Assembly (NCBI GenBank): GCA_025201765.1
Contig: MU623411.1
Span: forward strand, 1 to 64,000
Source of the DNA: Daldinia sp. FL1419
Taxonomy: Eukaryota > Ascomycota > Sordariomycetes > Xylariales > Hypoxylaceae
Direction of reading: 5' to 3'
Length of the DNA: 64,000 nt
Each line of letters opens with the position of its first letter. Position 1 is the stretch's first letter. The notes below the pieces were generated by a model. The model saw nothing but the letters and a program-made list of their open reading frames with translations. It searched no databases and had not been told where the DNA came from. The translations under genes and the position numbers were made by a program. Shown here in pieces: positions 32,247 through 43,693 of this stretch.

Positions 32247-33007
32247 GTTATCTAGTAAAGTAGGTAAGGAATATGAGCTTAGGAGCATAATAGCCATTTA
32301 TGTTGGTGCTCATGAAATTAGGTCAGGAACCGAGTAATATAAGAGGCATGCCTCATCATTACCACGAATTAATACGCATTCTTAGCACCCAGTCGTTGAT
32401 ATAGCACTCATCTGAAATGATTTCTTCGGTAACATGCGTTGTGTATTTGTCTAATTCCGTACGCATCTACACATCATTTCATTATAATGCCCAATTAGTC
32501 CTACGAACGGACAAGTATTAAGTTTATCAAACCGACGTAATACGATGATAGGAGATCCAAGGTCAGATATTCGGAGGGCTGGCACCATTATATATGGCTC
32601 TAGCACAGCTCCAAGATTTTCATTAACTTGTCAAGTATCATAAGACGCCATTTTCCCAACACCTTGTTCGTCTCAATTCTGCGTCACATGAAACTGTAAT
32701 TCGTCCGGCTTATCTTATTAAAAGAGCCCCTCGAATCCTCGGCCTTTTGCGCTATACGAACAATAATCCAGGCGTGGCTTCACTAGTATCATCCGAATAA
32801 TTACCAAAAGAGCATTGCCTCGATAGGATGTTCTAATCTGCTAAGCCAAGATATGCCTCAAGCGCAACCCCTATAAGCGAGAACATCAAGTTAATGTTCA
32901 TCCGCTATCTCTACAATTAGCTGATATGTACGTGCACCAGATCATCGCTTGCGATCACTGTTCGCCAGTAAGCAGATGTCGGCAGGACACTGATAGGTGG
33001 TCATTAC
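32247..33007. other. Convergent intergenic region
   Basis: 761 bp between the tail-to-tail cyclase-family and calcineurin genes. No gene seen. A GTAAGT directly overlaps the calcineurin stop region, so an alternative 3' exon of that gene cannot be excluded. Confidence 0.5.
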
Positions 33008-34855
33008 TTACGTGCTCAGCCTCCTGGAAAGAGTCTGTAGTTTCTTATCATTTTCAGCCTCTCGAGAGGCTCTCTCCAATGCCTGCTGTCGCTCCTCTTC
33101 TTGGTGCTTCTGAACCTCGTCATGACTAGGTGGTAGTCTCTCGTTCTGGAGATCGACTTTCCTAGCGTCTTCGAAGGTGGTAATTGCATTCTTAATTCCT
33201 TCCGCGCCAAGCATGAGGGTACCCGCAGGTAGCCGTCCGCCGGATACAGTCTTGAGCTCCGTAACCCTTTCGGACTCTTCGCGAAGTACCTGGAATACTC
33301 GCGACAGTCGACCGATAGCCAAGATCTTGTTCTTAATGGCCCGTCTCTTGTATTCGATCGAATCCGGATCAGAGAAAGGACCTCCAAGCGGAGGCGACTG
33401 CGGACCAGGAGACGACGATAGCGGCGTTTCCTCCTTGAGCTCTTCTTCCGAGCAGGTATGTAGGATGGCGATTAACATATCGGTAATCTTCTCACCAACG
33501 AAAGGTAAGGACCACGTAAAGACGTCCATGAAGTTGGGAAGCCAATACGGATGCGGCGTACAGTTGAACTGCCGAATGTTCATCACGTTGTTCTCATATT
33601 TCAGTACCGCCGCCTTATTATTGTAGACATCGAGGTAGTTAGGCGCAGAGAATATGGTCATAACGCTAGGGAATCCAGTGGTCCTAGTCTTGCGGTACAT
33701 TCGATAACCGGCGTCTTGAGCCTCGTGCGCCCGGATTATGGAAAGCAAGTTGTTCTTCTCTAAGAATGCGCAGGCGGCGGGATAGGAGAAGAAGTACGAA
33801 CAACCGCGCACATGGTTGTGCATGAAGTACTCACTAGTCTTCTCCTGACCAAAGTCCTCTAAGGGATCAGCCCACAGAATATCACACATCAACCCTTGAG
33901 TGGGCGGTTCTCGGAAGCGGTCAATCTATACACGGTCAGCAACAGAACATAACTTAGGCCACCAATAAGCCTGAAGAGAGGCTTTGCACGACTTACGTTT
34001 CTCAAGTCATCCAAAGTATGCAGCTCAGGGCTGAGTCCTCCGTGGATGCAAAGGAATTGTTTGTTCATAACAGCAGCAAGGGGAAGGGAGCAGAAAGATT
34101 CCATGCAAGCTTCGTAGATAGCCTCGGAATACTTGTGCTTGCATTCGAGCTTGAAAGTGAAATAGTCGGTTAAATGACGACACTCGTGGTTCCCGCGTAG
34201 CAGCCAAAGGGTCTTCGGGTAATGTATCTTCAAGCACCATAGGTATAAAACACACTCGATACTGAAATAACCTCGATCGACGTAATCGCCGAGGAAGAGA
34301 TACCGAGTCTCGGCCGGGTCGCCACCGACTTCAAAGAGCTTCATCAAATCGTAGTATTGGCCGTGAACGTCACCGCAAACCGTTATAGGGGCATCCATCT
34401 CTAGTAGGTTAGGCTCGCTTCTTAGGAGCTCGGTACCGGTCTTGATGATCCATAAGGCTTGCTCGTCGGTCAATCGACCCTCACGATAGAAGTGCTGCTT
34501 CAAAAAGGTGATGTTGGGTTTCGTATGGGTATCGTCCTCGAAAAATTGCTCGTCGGTAGGCTTGAAAGTGGCGGGCGCTTGGACATCTAGACATTTAGTC
34601 GGTCAGTCAATCATCATTTTGTATGAGTGGCGGGGTAGTTCCCAAGAATTCGGATCTGAGCAGCCTACCTTTGCAGACCCGTTCCATAGTGCTAACTTGT
34701 GAGCCATCTTCCATAGTATGGATACTGAAGTCGATCTCGGGGAGGGGCTTCTTCTCCTTAATAGCGCGAATGGCATTGTCGACCTGCATGGTGCGTTGAT
34801 CGGTTGACAAACCCGCAGGGGGGGAGAAAGGCGCCTGGCCTTCTCCAGCGTCCAT
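33008..34855 (-). CDS. cnaA: Calcineurin catalytic subunit A (PP2B)
   Basis: Three exons, 34855-34669, 34586-33997 and 33925-33008, giving 564 aa. This is the Ca2+/calmodulin-activated Ser/Thr phosphatase acting on Crz1-type factors. The metallophosphatase motifs GDVHGQYYD, GDYVDRGYF and GNHECRHL are intact, as are WADPLEDFG, the HNHVRGCSYFF region and the SAPNYLDVYNN loop. The calcineurin-B-binding helix follows, then the linker and a calmodulin-binding region (KRRAIKNKILAIGRLSRVFQ). The autoinhibitory segment (ITTFEDARKVDLQNERLPP) and a charged tail end the protein. The stop lies in ACGTAAGT, so splicing at AC|GTAAGT could give a slightly different C-terminus; no long extra exon is apparent. 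Confidence 0.95.
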
Positions 34856-36512
34856 AGTGAAATGTAGGTTTGATGAACGATTGCGCCTTTGGCCTGGAAG
34901 ATTGAATGGTAGAAACGCTTTGCGCAGTAAAAAGCTCGAAGAGAAATGGATAACTAATAAAAATTAAGTCAAGTTGAGAGGTCTATTGGGGGGAGATTTC
35001 GAAGTAAGTGGATATGTTGAAAGTTGTTGAAGAAGTAGAAAAGAGCACGAGAGCTGAAACTGGAGAATAATAATGAAAATGATGGGTTTAGAGACAAGGT
35101 GCAAGGTTAGGCGGCGGTAGGCAAGGCAGGCAGGATTGGCAAGGCACGAAAACCGATCTCAATGGGAGGTGTGCGGTAGGTATGTGGTTACTTCTTAGTT
35201 ACGTGCTGTGTGTGCTACGCTAGAGATTATGTACCTGCTCTTGCACCTCCTGAAAGCTGGAGCTTATTGTATTGGCTACATATAAGTAGGTCCTGTTTTA
35301 GTACCGGGTACCGATTGGAAAAGTGTACCTATTGTACAATACGATATGTAGATATGTACAATGCGGTGCGATGCGTTACGATAGGTACGTGGTAAGTGGG
35401 GTGCGGAGTACGAGATAAGTACCCCCTTCCGTCCTTCTAGGCCTCCTGTCCGCCTGTCCGCCTCTAGACCGAACTCCGTACCTTACCTAATCATACCTAA
35501 ACTTCAAATTGGTCTCCCCGAAAAAGTAATATGACATAGGACTCAGGTAAGAGCCCAACTGGATGTGCTTGGTTTATGCGATCCCCGGTGCAAATTGAGA
35601 TTTCTAAGGGTCAAAAAATCCGGACCTACCTTCTTCCAAGAGATCTGATAATTAGTACATAGTTATTCCAAACATGTGCACTTTAAACCAAGGTCCAATT
35701 ACACTTACACATGTCCAGGGGTAAAATGTGGTTGAAAAAAAAAATGAAAAAAAAAGCTTCAATAACCTTATCTACACGATAAATACAGGTGCAATACCTA
35801 AGAGCCTTAGTACATGTTATCCCATCCAAACATTATAGGTACCAGCCTACGTACACGTATATACTTTGACGTAGGTATTTACTCTATTCGTCACAATGCG
35901 TTACACAATCATCAACTATCAACATTCACCGAGAATACGTTAACAAAATACTCAACAAGTGCATACTGTAAGAGGCTTACCGGTGGATACATATTAAACG
36001 GCAGCTGGCATCTGTCGTGTACCTTTTCAAGTGTCGTTACACCGAAAGGAGCCTGGTCGTACCACCTACCGAGTCATCAACGCGTACTATGTATGTAATA
36101 ACGCTCCGCCCTGACGATGACTTCATTCGCGTTAACCGCATACGCTATCCGGGATGTACTTAGCAAGCAAATCCACGTGACGCTTAGCTAAGGCGGATTT
36201 ACTGTAATAAAAGTGCAAAAGTGGCTCTGTAAAGAGAAGTCCGACTTATTTAGTACCAATCGCGATATTGAAATTTAACGATCAAGATTCATTCCTAATT
36301 CTTGAATTAGTTTACACGAAACAATCCATGATTAAACCGGGTGTAACACATATTTATTCATTAGGGGTATCCTGATATGAACAGTCCGGACGCCTCTACC
36401 TCATCTATATGTAAAAGACTAACAACGAAACGCCTCTAGCCCCAAGAGTGTAGCGCTGCGGATGTTCCCGTTTATCCCACCAAGAAAGTCAACCGATGTC
36501 TTAGCATTTCGT
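34856..36512. other. 1.7-kb intergenic region
   Basis: It holds the calcineurin promoter and 5' UTR. Many short GTACCT/AGGTAC-type words lie at 35280-35420 and 35840-35880. No convincing gene. Confidence 0.5.
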
Positions 36513-37789
36513 CTACGGCGCACAGTAGCCACCGTCAACAATGATATCGATACCGGTCGTGTATGAGGAGGCGTCGGACGCCAAGTATAGATAGGTACCC
36601 TTCAGTTCTTCGGGCTCACCCTCTCGTCTACAGTCGCGGTTAGATGATAAACTTCAAATTGGCACTGAATGAGAAACCTACCCCATGGGGATCTTGTCTA
36701 TGCAGACCTTCTTGGTCGTAGGTGGGATGAAAGCGGAGATATCCGTCTTGATGAAGCCAGGGGAAACGGAGTTAGCACGTGCGAAGCCAACCCACTCGAT
36801 CGCCAATGACTTGCCTACAATTGGTATAAGCGTCAAAACTCGTGGTTGTATGATTGTGTTGAACTTACAGGCATGAGTGACGGCAGCCTTGGACGCGTTA
36901 TACACGGCCTGCTGCTGGGGAATATTGACAATTTGACCGCTCATGCTAGAGGTGCTAATAAAGCTACCATAACTAAAGTTGACTAGAGGTCGTCCGTCGA
37001 CAGTAGTTCCCTCCTGTTTCTGCCGCCTCCAGTGCAGCGCAGCTGCTCGTGCGCAGTATAGGGTACCATCGATGTTTACCTTCAACACTTTCTGCATCGT
37101 CTCGAGTGGGCCATCGATGAAAGGACCATCCTCCCATGCGATACCCGAGTTTGCGACGAAGACGTCGAGTCTGCCGTTAAACTCCTGGACGATTTCGTCG
37201 ACGGCGGCTTGGACTGTTTCCCACGTTGACACATCGACCTGGTAGGCCTTGCCTATTTATTAAGCATCGGGTTAGATGCGTTTGAGCTGGATGGCGCGAG
37301 ACAGTTCACTTACACTTGACACCATACGTCTTCTCAATATTGGAAGCCTCTTCTAGGGCTTTCTTGTTGGAGTTGTACCATATCGCCACATTGGCCCCCG
37401 CTTCAGCCTACTACGAATTAGTATATCGCGGCAGCAACGGAGCACGAGCGGCTCGTCGGAATCTACGGTCGGACATATGAAGAGTCGCGGTTTCTATGAG
37501 GGTACTAAAATGATGGTGCATCGTCCACTTACTATTTCTTTTTGTTAGTATACTATCATGGCCGGAGATGAGATAGTAGAAGGGACTCAATGATAAGTAG
37601 AGACATGCAGGCTACGAGAGAGAAGACATCGTTCATACCAAATGCATGGGCTATCGACAGACCAATGCCGGCGCCAGCGCCAGAAACGATTGCGGTTTTG
37701 CCCCTAAGGGAAAATAACGGCAAGACCAGATTGGACTTGGGAGGTTCTGTAATTCCATGCTTGAAAGTACCCGTGTTCATATCAGCCAT
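36513..37789 (-). CDS. Short-chain dehydrogenase/reductase (NADP-mannitol dehydrogenase / Sou1-like)
   Basis: Five exons: 37789-37640, 37407-37314, 37252-36869, 36814-36682 and 36627-36513, giving 291 aa. The Rossmann motif SGAGAGIG (Ser36-Gly43) opens the fold. VANSG, the catalytic serine region (STSSMSGQ), YNASK with the Tyr/Lys pair, and SPGFIKTDIS follow. The C-terminus ends in VDGGYCAP, as in fungal SDRs acting on mannitol, sorbose and xylulose. Probable reaction: NADP(H)-dependent interconversion of a polyol and a ketose; the precise sugar is not readable. Exons 1 and 2 do not join in frame with one ordinary intron. A nested intron restores the conserved AHAF-AEAGANVAIWYN; see the separate entry. 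Confidence 0.9.
37408..37639 (-). other. Putative [D1,2] stwintron in the short-chain dehydrogenase gene
   Basis: The interval between exons 1 and 2 is 232 nt. A normal donor after TTTG (GTATGA at 37638) combined with the final acceptor (CGTAGTAG) makes TTT GGC TGA, a stop. Removing an internal intron 37638-37532 (107 nt; branch site TACTAAC; ends AAATAG) joins the G at 37639 to TAAGTG, creating the donor GTAAGTG. The external intron (37639 plus 37531-37408, 125 nt; branch site TACTAAT) then joins TTT to GCT in phase 0. Both introns have excellent signals, and the joined protein matches the conserved Rossmann-fold sequence without insertion. The alternative, a 26-nt in-frame micro-exon, would insert nine residues into the core of the fold. 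Confidence 0.75.
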
Positions 37790-38661
37790 CTTGAAGGTTG
37801 GGTTTATATAAGACGATCTAGGGAATTAGAGGTGATAGGAAGGCGTAGTAAACTAATAATAAGAGATAGAGTCAAGAGTTGGCTCTTCTTATTCCAGACA
37901 AGAGAAACCAGAGGAATTTAAATATTACAGGCAACTCGTAGCGGAAGAAAGAAAATATTAGAATTAATTATATTTAAAGACGGTAGTATCCTGTGAGGTT
38001 GCAGGTCCTATGCGGTATTACCGAATTGCGACGATGTGATGGACCCGGGCCGAAGATGATGTCCAAGTGCAGTAAAAGGGTCACCTACCAAGATCTATAC
38101 CCTTGCAAGTAAACTGCGGAGTAACCCCCTAAAGCGAGTTACGAAAGCTGGTTTGCTGGAACGTCCGAGTACTGCAGCTTGCATTTAGGTGACTTTCCGA
38201 GACTGTGTGGGATTGATACGCCAAATGTAAACCCATGAGCTCATCTTGTGTTAATATATGGTACATACCTACCTAGATATGGGGGCTTTGTACTATGTAT
38301 AAGACGTAAACCGTCTTGGTAGACCACCTTGGTTGGTTCTCCCCCCGTCCTCCATCCCCCATTCCCCAGACAATTAGGTACCGGAGGGGGTAATGGGACA
38401 ATGAGGGGTGTTAATTGATACCCGCCATGATCATTGGCGAAGTTGCAGAAAAAACAGCGTTGCTATTATAGATAGGTACACAGTATAACGTAGTAACAAG
38501 GTGAGTCAAGTTAACGGATTGCCAAATACGGCAAATGCCTAGGTGGCGTATCAAAATAAACCCAGGTCTTGACAAATACACTGGTGTTACTTATGATTGT
38601 CTCGTAGCCGAACGTGTTATAAGGTCATGCCGAGTATGGCCGGTAGCACCCGGGATAAAAG
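37790..38661. other. Intergenic, no gene seen
   Basis: 872 bp. It contains CCTACCTAG-type words near 38265 and an AGGTACCGG site near 38376. No coding sequence recognised. Confidence 0.5.
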
Positions 38662-40256
38662 TTAGCCTATAACTCGCTTCAGGATCTCGTCCCGTGGATA
38701 ATTAGTATTTCTCCATCTCGAAATAAAATCATCCCGATTGACTGGGAAAATGTTGGTTAGTATAAAGCATGACCCGCTACGATGTAGACGAAGATTAAAA
38801 AAGAAAAGAAAAAGAAAGGTATCCAACTTACTATATCCACCGCATATCCTTCGCACTCCAGTGAATGCACTTCGACCATGTAAAACCCGCCAATTGTCGA
38901 AGACTATATGGATCAATATAAATAGATGTTCCAATTAAGACCACGTATATACTCGTGCGAACTCACTTAGAAGATTACCAGGCTTGAGCTGGAACCAATA
39001 CTCCATAGAATCTCTTGTCAGGATGTTGTGCCACTTCCTCGCGGCCTTATACCACTCAGTCGGCGGGTACTCTTTGTGGAATGGCACAACTCCCCGATCA
39101 TCATTGTTCCACCTAATTCGATGCACCTTTTTAGTGCTCTCGTCCACTTCAATAACAGGATACAGTTTGTCAGGCGATATCGTGATCCCCCTATTGCCAC
39201 TGGCATGCCACGGAAGCTTGACTTGGCTCAGCACCTCAAAAGACTTTGGGTCCTCTTTCTTGAGGATATCCGCGGCGTGGAATCCATCCACAAGTAGAGA
39301 TTGGCCTCCAAGGCTTTCTCCTGTATTGCTTTGGTCGCTGGGACCTGTGTGAGAAAGAAGGTGGAATGCTTGCAAACCGGCGGGGTCGGTGAAGTAGGTA
39401 GTGTCAGTATGAGCTCCAAGTGCTATGTTGGTGTAGGCAGTATCGGCGAGAGCAAGGTCCGGGATAAAGTCGTAAAAGCCACCGTAATGCGTCTGCCTTA
39501 TAAAGGCAATTTTCTCTAGCAGCTTCTGAGTTGGTTCCGCTGAGCCAATCGGCACACCAGTAACGAACGCAAACCCATGGTGCCTCTTAAGTATAGGTAG
39601 TTATAAGAATACGTCCCATTAGCTACCTATGTTAGGTGGAAAAGCTTACGATAGAATTTGTCAAGCGGGCGACTGCCGCAGTTTCGTCTGACGAAAAATC
39701 TGTATATTCCAATTCCGGTGCTACGTTTTCTGGGGTCTTCACCCCCTGTGCCCCGAAATACTGTAATCTATTAAATGTTAGCTAGGGAAAATAAAATCAA
39801 TGAAAAATCAGAAAACTCCGAATTATGGAAGGATATACTCAATAGGTTCCGGGGCTCTTTCGTCGAAACGCAGGTAAAATTCGAGAAAGTCCCACGGATA
39901 AAAGCTTTTGTGCGAGTCCGACCCTACGAGTAAATAAATATGGTGTCCTACTCGGAAGGATATATCGTTCTTAGATTCGTACATAGTATTTCGACTCCAG
40001 ATTCATCTGACGTGGTTTGAGAAGGTTTAATGTCTTCATTTATCTGAATACATGTTAGAGCGCGCGCTATAATAGGGGAAGAATGACATGCGTCGAAGGT
40101 ATTGAAGTTTCTCTGTCTGGTATCTTGGTGAACACATTTGGTGCATCGGCAATTGTCCCTTTAAAGATGAGATATATAGTCGTATATTACCGCCCACAAA
40201 GGGTTTGCATACCGTAGCCAAATGTTGGGGCTTCCGAAACGGGAACCATTAGTACC
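38662..40256 (-). CDS. Trimethyllysine-dioxygenase-like 2OG oxygenase, 5' end broken or unresolved
   Basis: Exons readable from family homology are 40256-40213, 40158-40092, 40043-39983, 39923-39839, 39767-39650, 39585-38967, 38903-38832 and 38741-38662. All phases agree from WLRDN to the stop. The N-terminal zinc-binding domain is visible as WLRDNCRC...KCVHQDT. The catalytic part has the Fe ligands in HTDTTYF, the TPAGLQ-like DPAGLQAFHLL, and FDNWRVLHGRSAFTG with the distal His/Arg. The family hydroxylates trimethyllysine (carnitine synthesis) or gamma-butyrobetaine. Upstream of 40256 the matching protein continues in another frame (RLLSAVDVGVLSIEV, about 40310-40257), so one base appears to be missing at about 40255, and no in-frame ATG was found. 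The gene is therefore either a recent pseudogene, a sequencing error, or starts in a way I cannot resolve. The third intron in this list order, 40091-40044, needs a GC donor. Confidence 0.7.
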
Positions 40257-41525
40257 TCAATGGATAACACGCCAACATCCACAGCAGATAAAAGTCGATT
40301 TCTTACAGTGATGTCCGTTTCAAGCCTTTGACGGATTCAGGATACGAAAACTTGACGCTACCATCGAGTGAGAAAGTCACGTCAGGTTCTTTAGATGTTG
40401 TTGCTACTGTCCTGGTTTGCAACCGATATAGAGATGACGGCAGGCTACGGCGAGCTCCGGCCGTCTGACTACGAGCATTGTCAACCTAAGTTATCTTAAG
40501 CTAGAATTTCAATTACAAACCTCACAATATGTCGACCGCATCTTATAGTTTTAAAGATAAAACTCATATTGACTTAACGAAGTCTGTTTGCATGTAAGCG
40601 TTTTCTTTATGAAATGAGTCGTCAGGTAGTAGGTGTAGAGTACAACGAATGTTGGTGCAACTACCTCGAAAAGAGTCTAATAAGACGATTAATAAGATGC
40701 CCGGGTGGGGACATCGCGGTTGTAATAGCCGAAATCAACCTACTAACCTAACCTAGGTATGTATTATAGTTACCTAAATTCCACTTGTAAGATGTGGCTA
40801 AACTCTAGGTTAGTTCTTACTGCGCCACAAGTAAGCCGTTGTTCTCCCAAGTTACACGGGTCAAGTCCCTTATTATACATACCTAAGTACCTAATAAGTC
40901 TACAAGGTAATAACCCTATGGTCAAAGAATTCTAACATATACGTTGTTATACTACCAAGTTGCCGTTCTCCGCAGACGCAAAATACCCAAATAATATGGA
41001 CGAAAGAGACAGGGAAAATATGTTTCAAATAACCATGCATCAGCGATTATTATCCTAGTGTCTTCTTTCTAACACCTGGGCACCCGAGAACAAACCAATG
41101 CATTGATATAAAGATGATGTTTGATGTTTTTTTGTTCCAAGCTTAGATAATTTTTGTCTATAGGTAATCCATATATACAGTCGTCGTTTGTTGTATCGGG
41201 TGATATCTTTTGAAATGTATTTATCTAATGTAGAGGAGTGCCTACATAGACCTGGTTCGGAGCATATACTTTGGGTGATAAATAGCTGGCTACGTTGGGG
41301 GGGCAGTTATATAAAATCCACCATGACCATGACTATCAAGAATCCAATGCTATGCGTTCTATTATTTTCCAAGATCTTTGGCTACCTACATAGGTATCTT
41401 TGTTAACTGGCATTAAAAATCTAACTAACCCGGAACTTTCTTACAGAATATACACAACTGTTCGAGATATATCTACTAGAGGTAGGTTATCCTATTACCT
41501 ACCTACCTAGGTATTCAAATATAAC
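40257..41525. other. Intergenic plus 5' remnant of the dioxygenase gene
   Basis: 40257-40336 still reads as the probable N-terminal part of the dioxygenase in a shifted frame. The rest is AT-rich without a gene. Several CCTAGGTA words occur, at 40751-40759 and at 41496-41515 (TTACCTACCTACCTAGGTAT). Confidence 0.45.
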
Positions 41526-43373
41526 ATGGGAGGCTCGATATTGCCAACCCGCCAGACAACCCTGACATCAATCACCATGGCCGCAGTCGTAACAGCAGCG
41601 AACGAGTCCCCGGGCGATCCGGAAAGGGGTCAGGTTATGCCCCAAGGCACCCGCAGAGTCAGCTATGTGCGAGATATCACGTACAAGATTATACCATGCT
41701 GTTTTGTGAGCCTTGTGCTAATGTCTGCTGGTGCCATCCTCGTGGCAACTCTTCATTATAACAAACCCATGCCACAGAAGCCAGTAATCATAATAGCCAT
41801 TATGCTTGCAGTACTTTTCGGTCTCGGTGGTATGGGTGGATGTTATCTCTTACATCGCAAATACTTCCCCCCTCTAACAGAAGGTCCTAGTGATCCGGAT
41901 CGCCCGCCCCCGGAAAAGAAAAGTTGGAAAGATAAAGTTACAAGGTGCTGCGAACTTATAATTGAAAAGCTTAGTGATGACAAAGTTGCCAATAACACCC
42001 AGATAAATACTGACCCCCCTTCTACCGGCCGTCCCGCGTTAGGCACACCAGCCCACCCTGCTGAGATGGCTGCCCAGGAACAGCCGTCGAATGCTCGACT
42101 ACGCAGTGCAGCTGAAGGCCAGGGTCCCGTGAATAATGAGCAAAGAAATGTCGGCGAATCTACACGGTCCAGCCGCCCACTCCAGCGTCGCCCGGTGCCT
42201 CCTGACTCTCGCTACAATTATCCGCAAGCAAATAATGCAGTACCCAGGGGTTCAGGAAGCTACCGTGCTTACACGCCTAGTCCCGATATAAGCCGTCTGA
42301 GTACCAGTAATTCACAGCAGCAGCCTTTCAGTGTAAGTATACGGGATACACGAGCTACGTAGACAGAATTAGTAGTTAACCGCCTATAGAATGAACAACA
42401 CGGTGATAGAGGCCGAGGCCACCACTCCCGGGTCTCCAGTCTATCTCCAGACCCTCGGGCGAGTATCCTCTCCGCGGGGCGGACGCCCTACCCTCCCGTC
42501 CATGCTTATACCACATCTTCGAATCGTCAGATACCACAAGGACCAAGGACCCCTCCCAGGAGAGAACCTTCGCGATTAGGCTCTCGGGTACACTTCGCAT
42601 ATGTCTGTGACGATATCTGCCCACAAAAATTTCCCGAGGCACTTCATAAGGAATTGTCTCAAGGCGGTCTGTACATATTTGGCAACCTCCCAATTTTGGC
42701 ACCCTATGATCCAGCAGCAGTTAAGCATGAAAAACAGAGCCAACGGCATAAAAATAAGTCAAGCAAACGTAATAGGGATCCTAGCGTACCAAGGAGTCCT
42801 ATTATGAGACCTACGAGCTCTGAATATATAGTATCGCCACTCACTACACCTTCATCATCACCCAAGCAAACCCCAAGCCTATGCAAACCAGTAGCTCAAG
42901 AGCTAAATATGCCTACGATTACCTCTAAAAACGAGAGGAACGCAGACGACGAAGCCCACCCGCCCCTGAGTGCCAACAGATCAGCCAAACCCACGCTGGA
43001 CGTTCCCTCCTCTCCAGGTCTCCCCAAAACCCTCTCCAAAACCAAGCCACCCTCTCCCAAACCCGCAGACAGTAGCAACGGAAAGGAGCAACGATGCCGA
43101 AGCACCTATGCCATAGACGAGAGACACGACAACCTCGAAGAATTAGGCTGGGCGCTGCAACAATTCCTCAAAGCACATGCGCTAGGCAAGCCAGCAAGGG
43201 GACGCACGATGGAGCGTAGAAGACGGGACTCATGTGGTACGTGGGCCGGGTATTCCGATCACTCGGACCAGAGACATTCCAGCACCTCAGCGAGGAGTCG
43301 TAGTATGGGATTTAGTAGCACCTCGCCTACCACGATCTCCGAGTGCGATTTTAGAAGATCTAGCGATTGTTAG
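41526..43373 (+). CDS. Hypothetical protein with two N-terminal membrane helices and a long disordered tail
   Basis: Two exons, 41526-42332 and 42390-43373, joined in phase 0 by a 57-nt intron (GTAAGT...CTATAG), giving 596 aa. The first ATG is at 41526. A second at 41577 has the better start context (CACCATGG) and would give 579 aa. Two hydrophobic segments lie at about residues 55-77 and 86-108, separated by a short polar loop. A Cys-containing charged stretch (SWKDKVTRCCELIIEKL) follows, then several hundred residues rich in Ser, Pro, Arg and Gln. A short folded-looking patch (YVCDDICPQKFPEALHKEL, then GGLYIFGNLPILAP) sits in exon 2. I do not recognise the family. The composition suggests a membrane-tethered, mostly disordered, possibly lineage-restricted protein. 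Confidence 0.65.
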
Positions 43374-43693
43374 ATACCTAGGTAGGTACCTAGGTTACCT
43401 CCATGCAGTTGAGATGGTTTGTATACGACTTTAGGTAAAGAATAGAAGGATTAGAGTTAGGTTAGGTAGGTATCTAAGATTATGAAGACATAGTTGATAT
43501 AGAAATTCAAGTATCATAATAAATCCACATTCAGTATCTCGCGTCCTATAACCGCTGCGTACTTCATTCTCCATTAAAACTACGTCTATTCATCTTCCTG
43601 GTAAATGCTCTGCCTAACCAAAAGCATGTAAGGAGTGTATAGCTACCTGTTACGTACCTATGTATTATATCCTCAAGATTATTTAAATCGGGA
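43374..43693. other. Convergent intergenic region
   Basis: 320 bp. It opens with two fused palindrome copies (ATACCTAGGTAGGTACCTAG at 43373-43392). No gene. Confidence 0.6.

Noticed and set aside
33008..33010. Extra 3' exon of calcineurin A after AC|GTAAGT
   Set aside because: The next plausible acceptor leads to a stop after a few codons, so the gain is negligible; the plain stop at 33008-33010 is simpler.
37506..37531. 26-nt micro-exon as explanation for the dehydrogenase frame
   Set aside because: It would insert nine residues between the first helix and second strand of the Rossmann fold, which is not seen in this family.
39843..39984. ATG at 39984 as start of the dioxygenase gene
   Set aside because: That ATG lies inside an intron once the upstream WLRDN exon is recognised; using it would give a false N-terminus.
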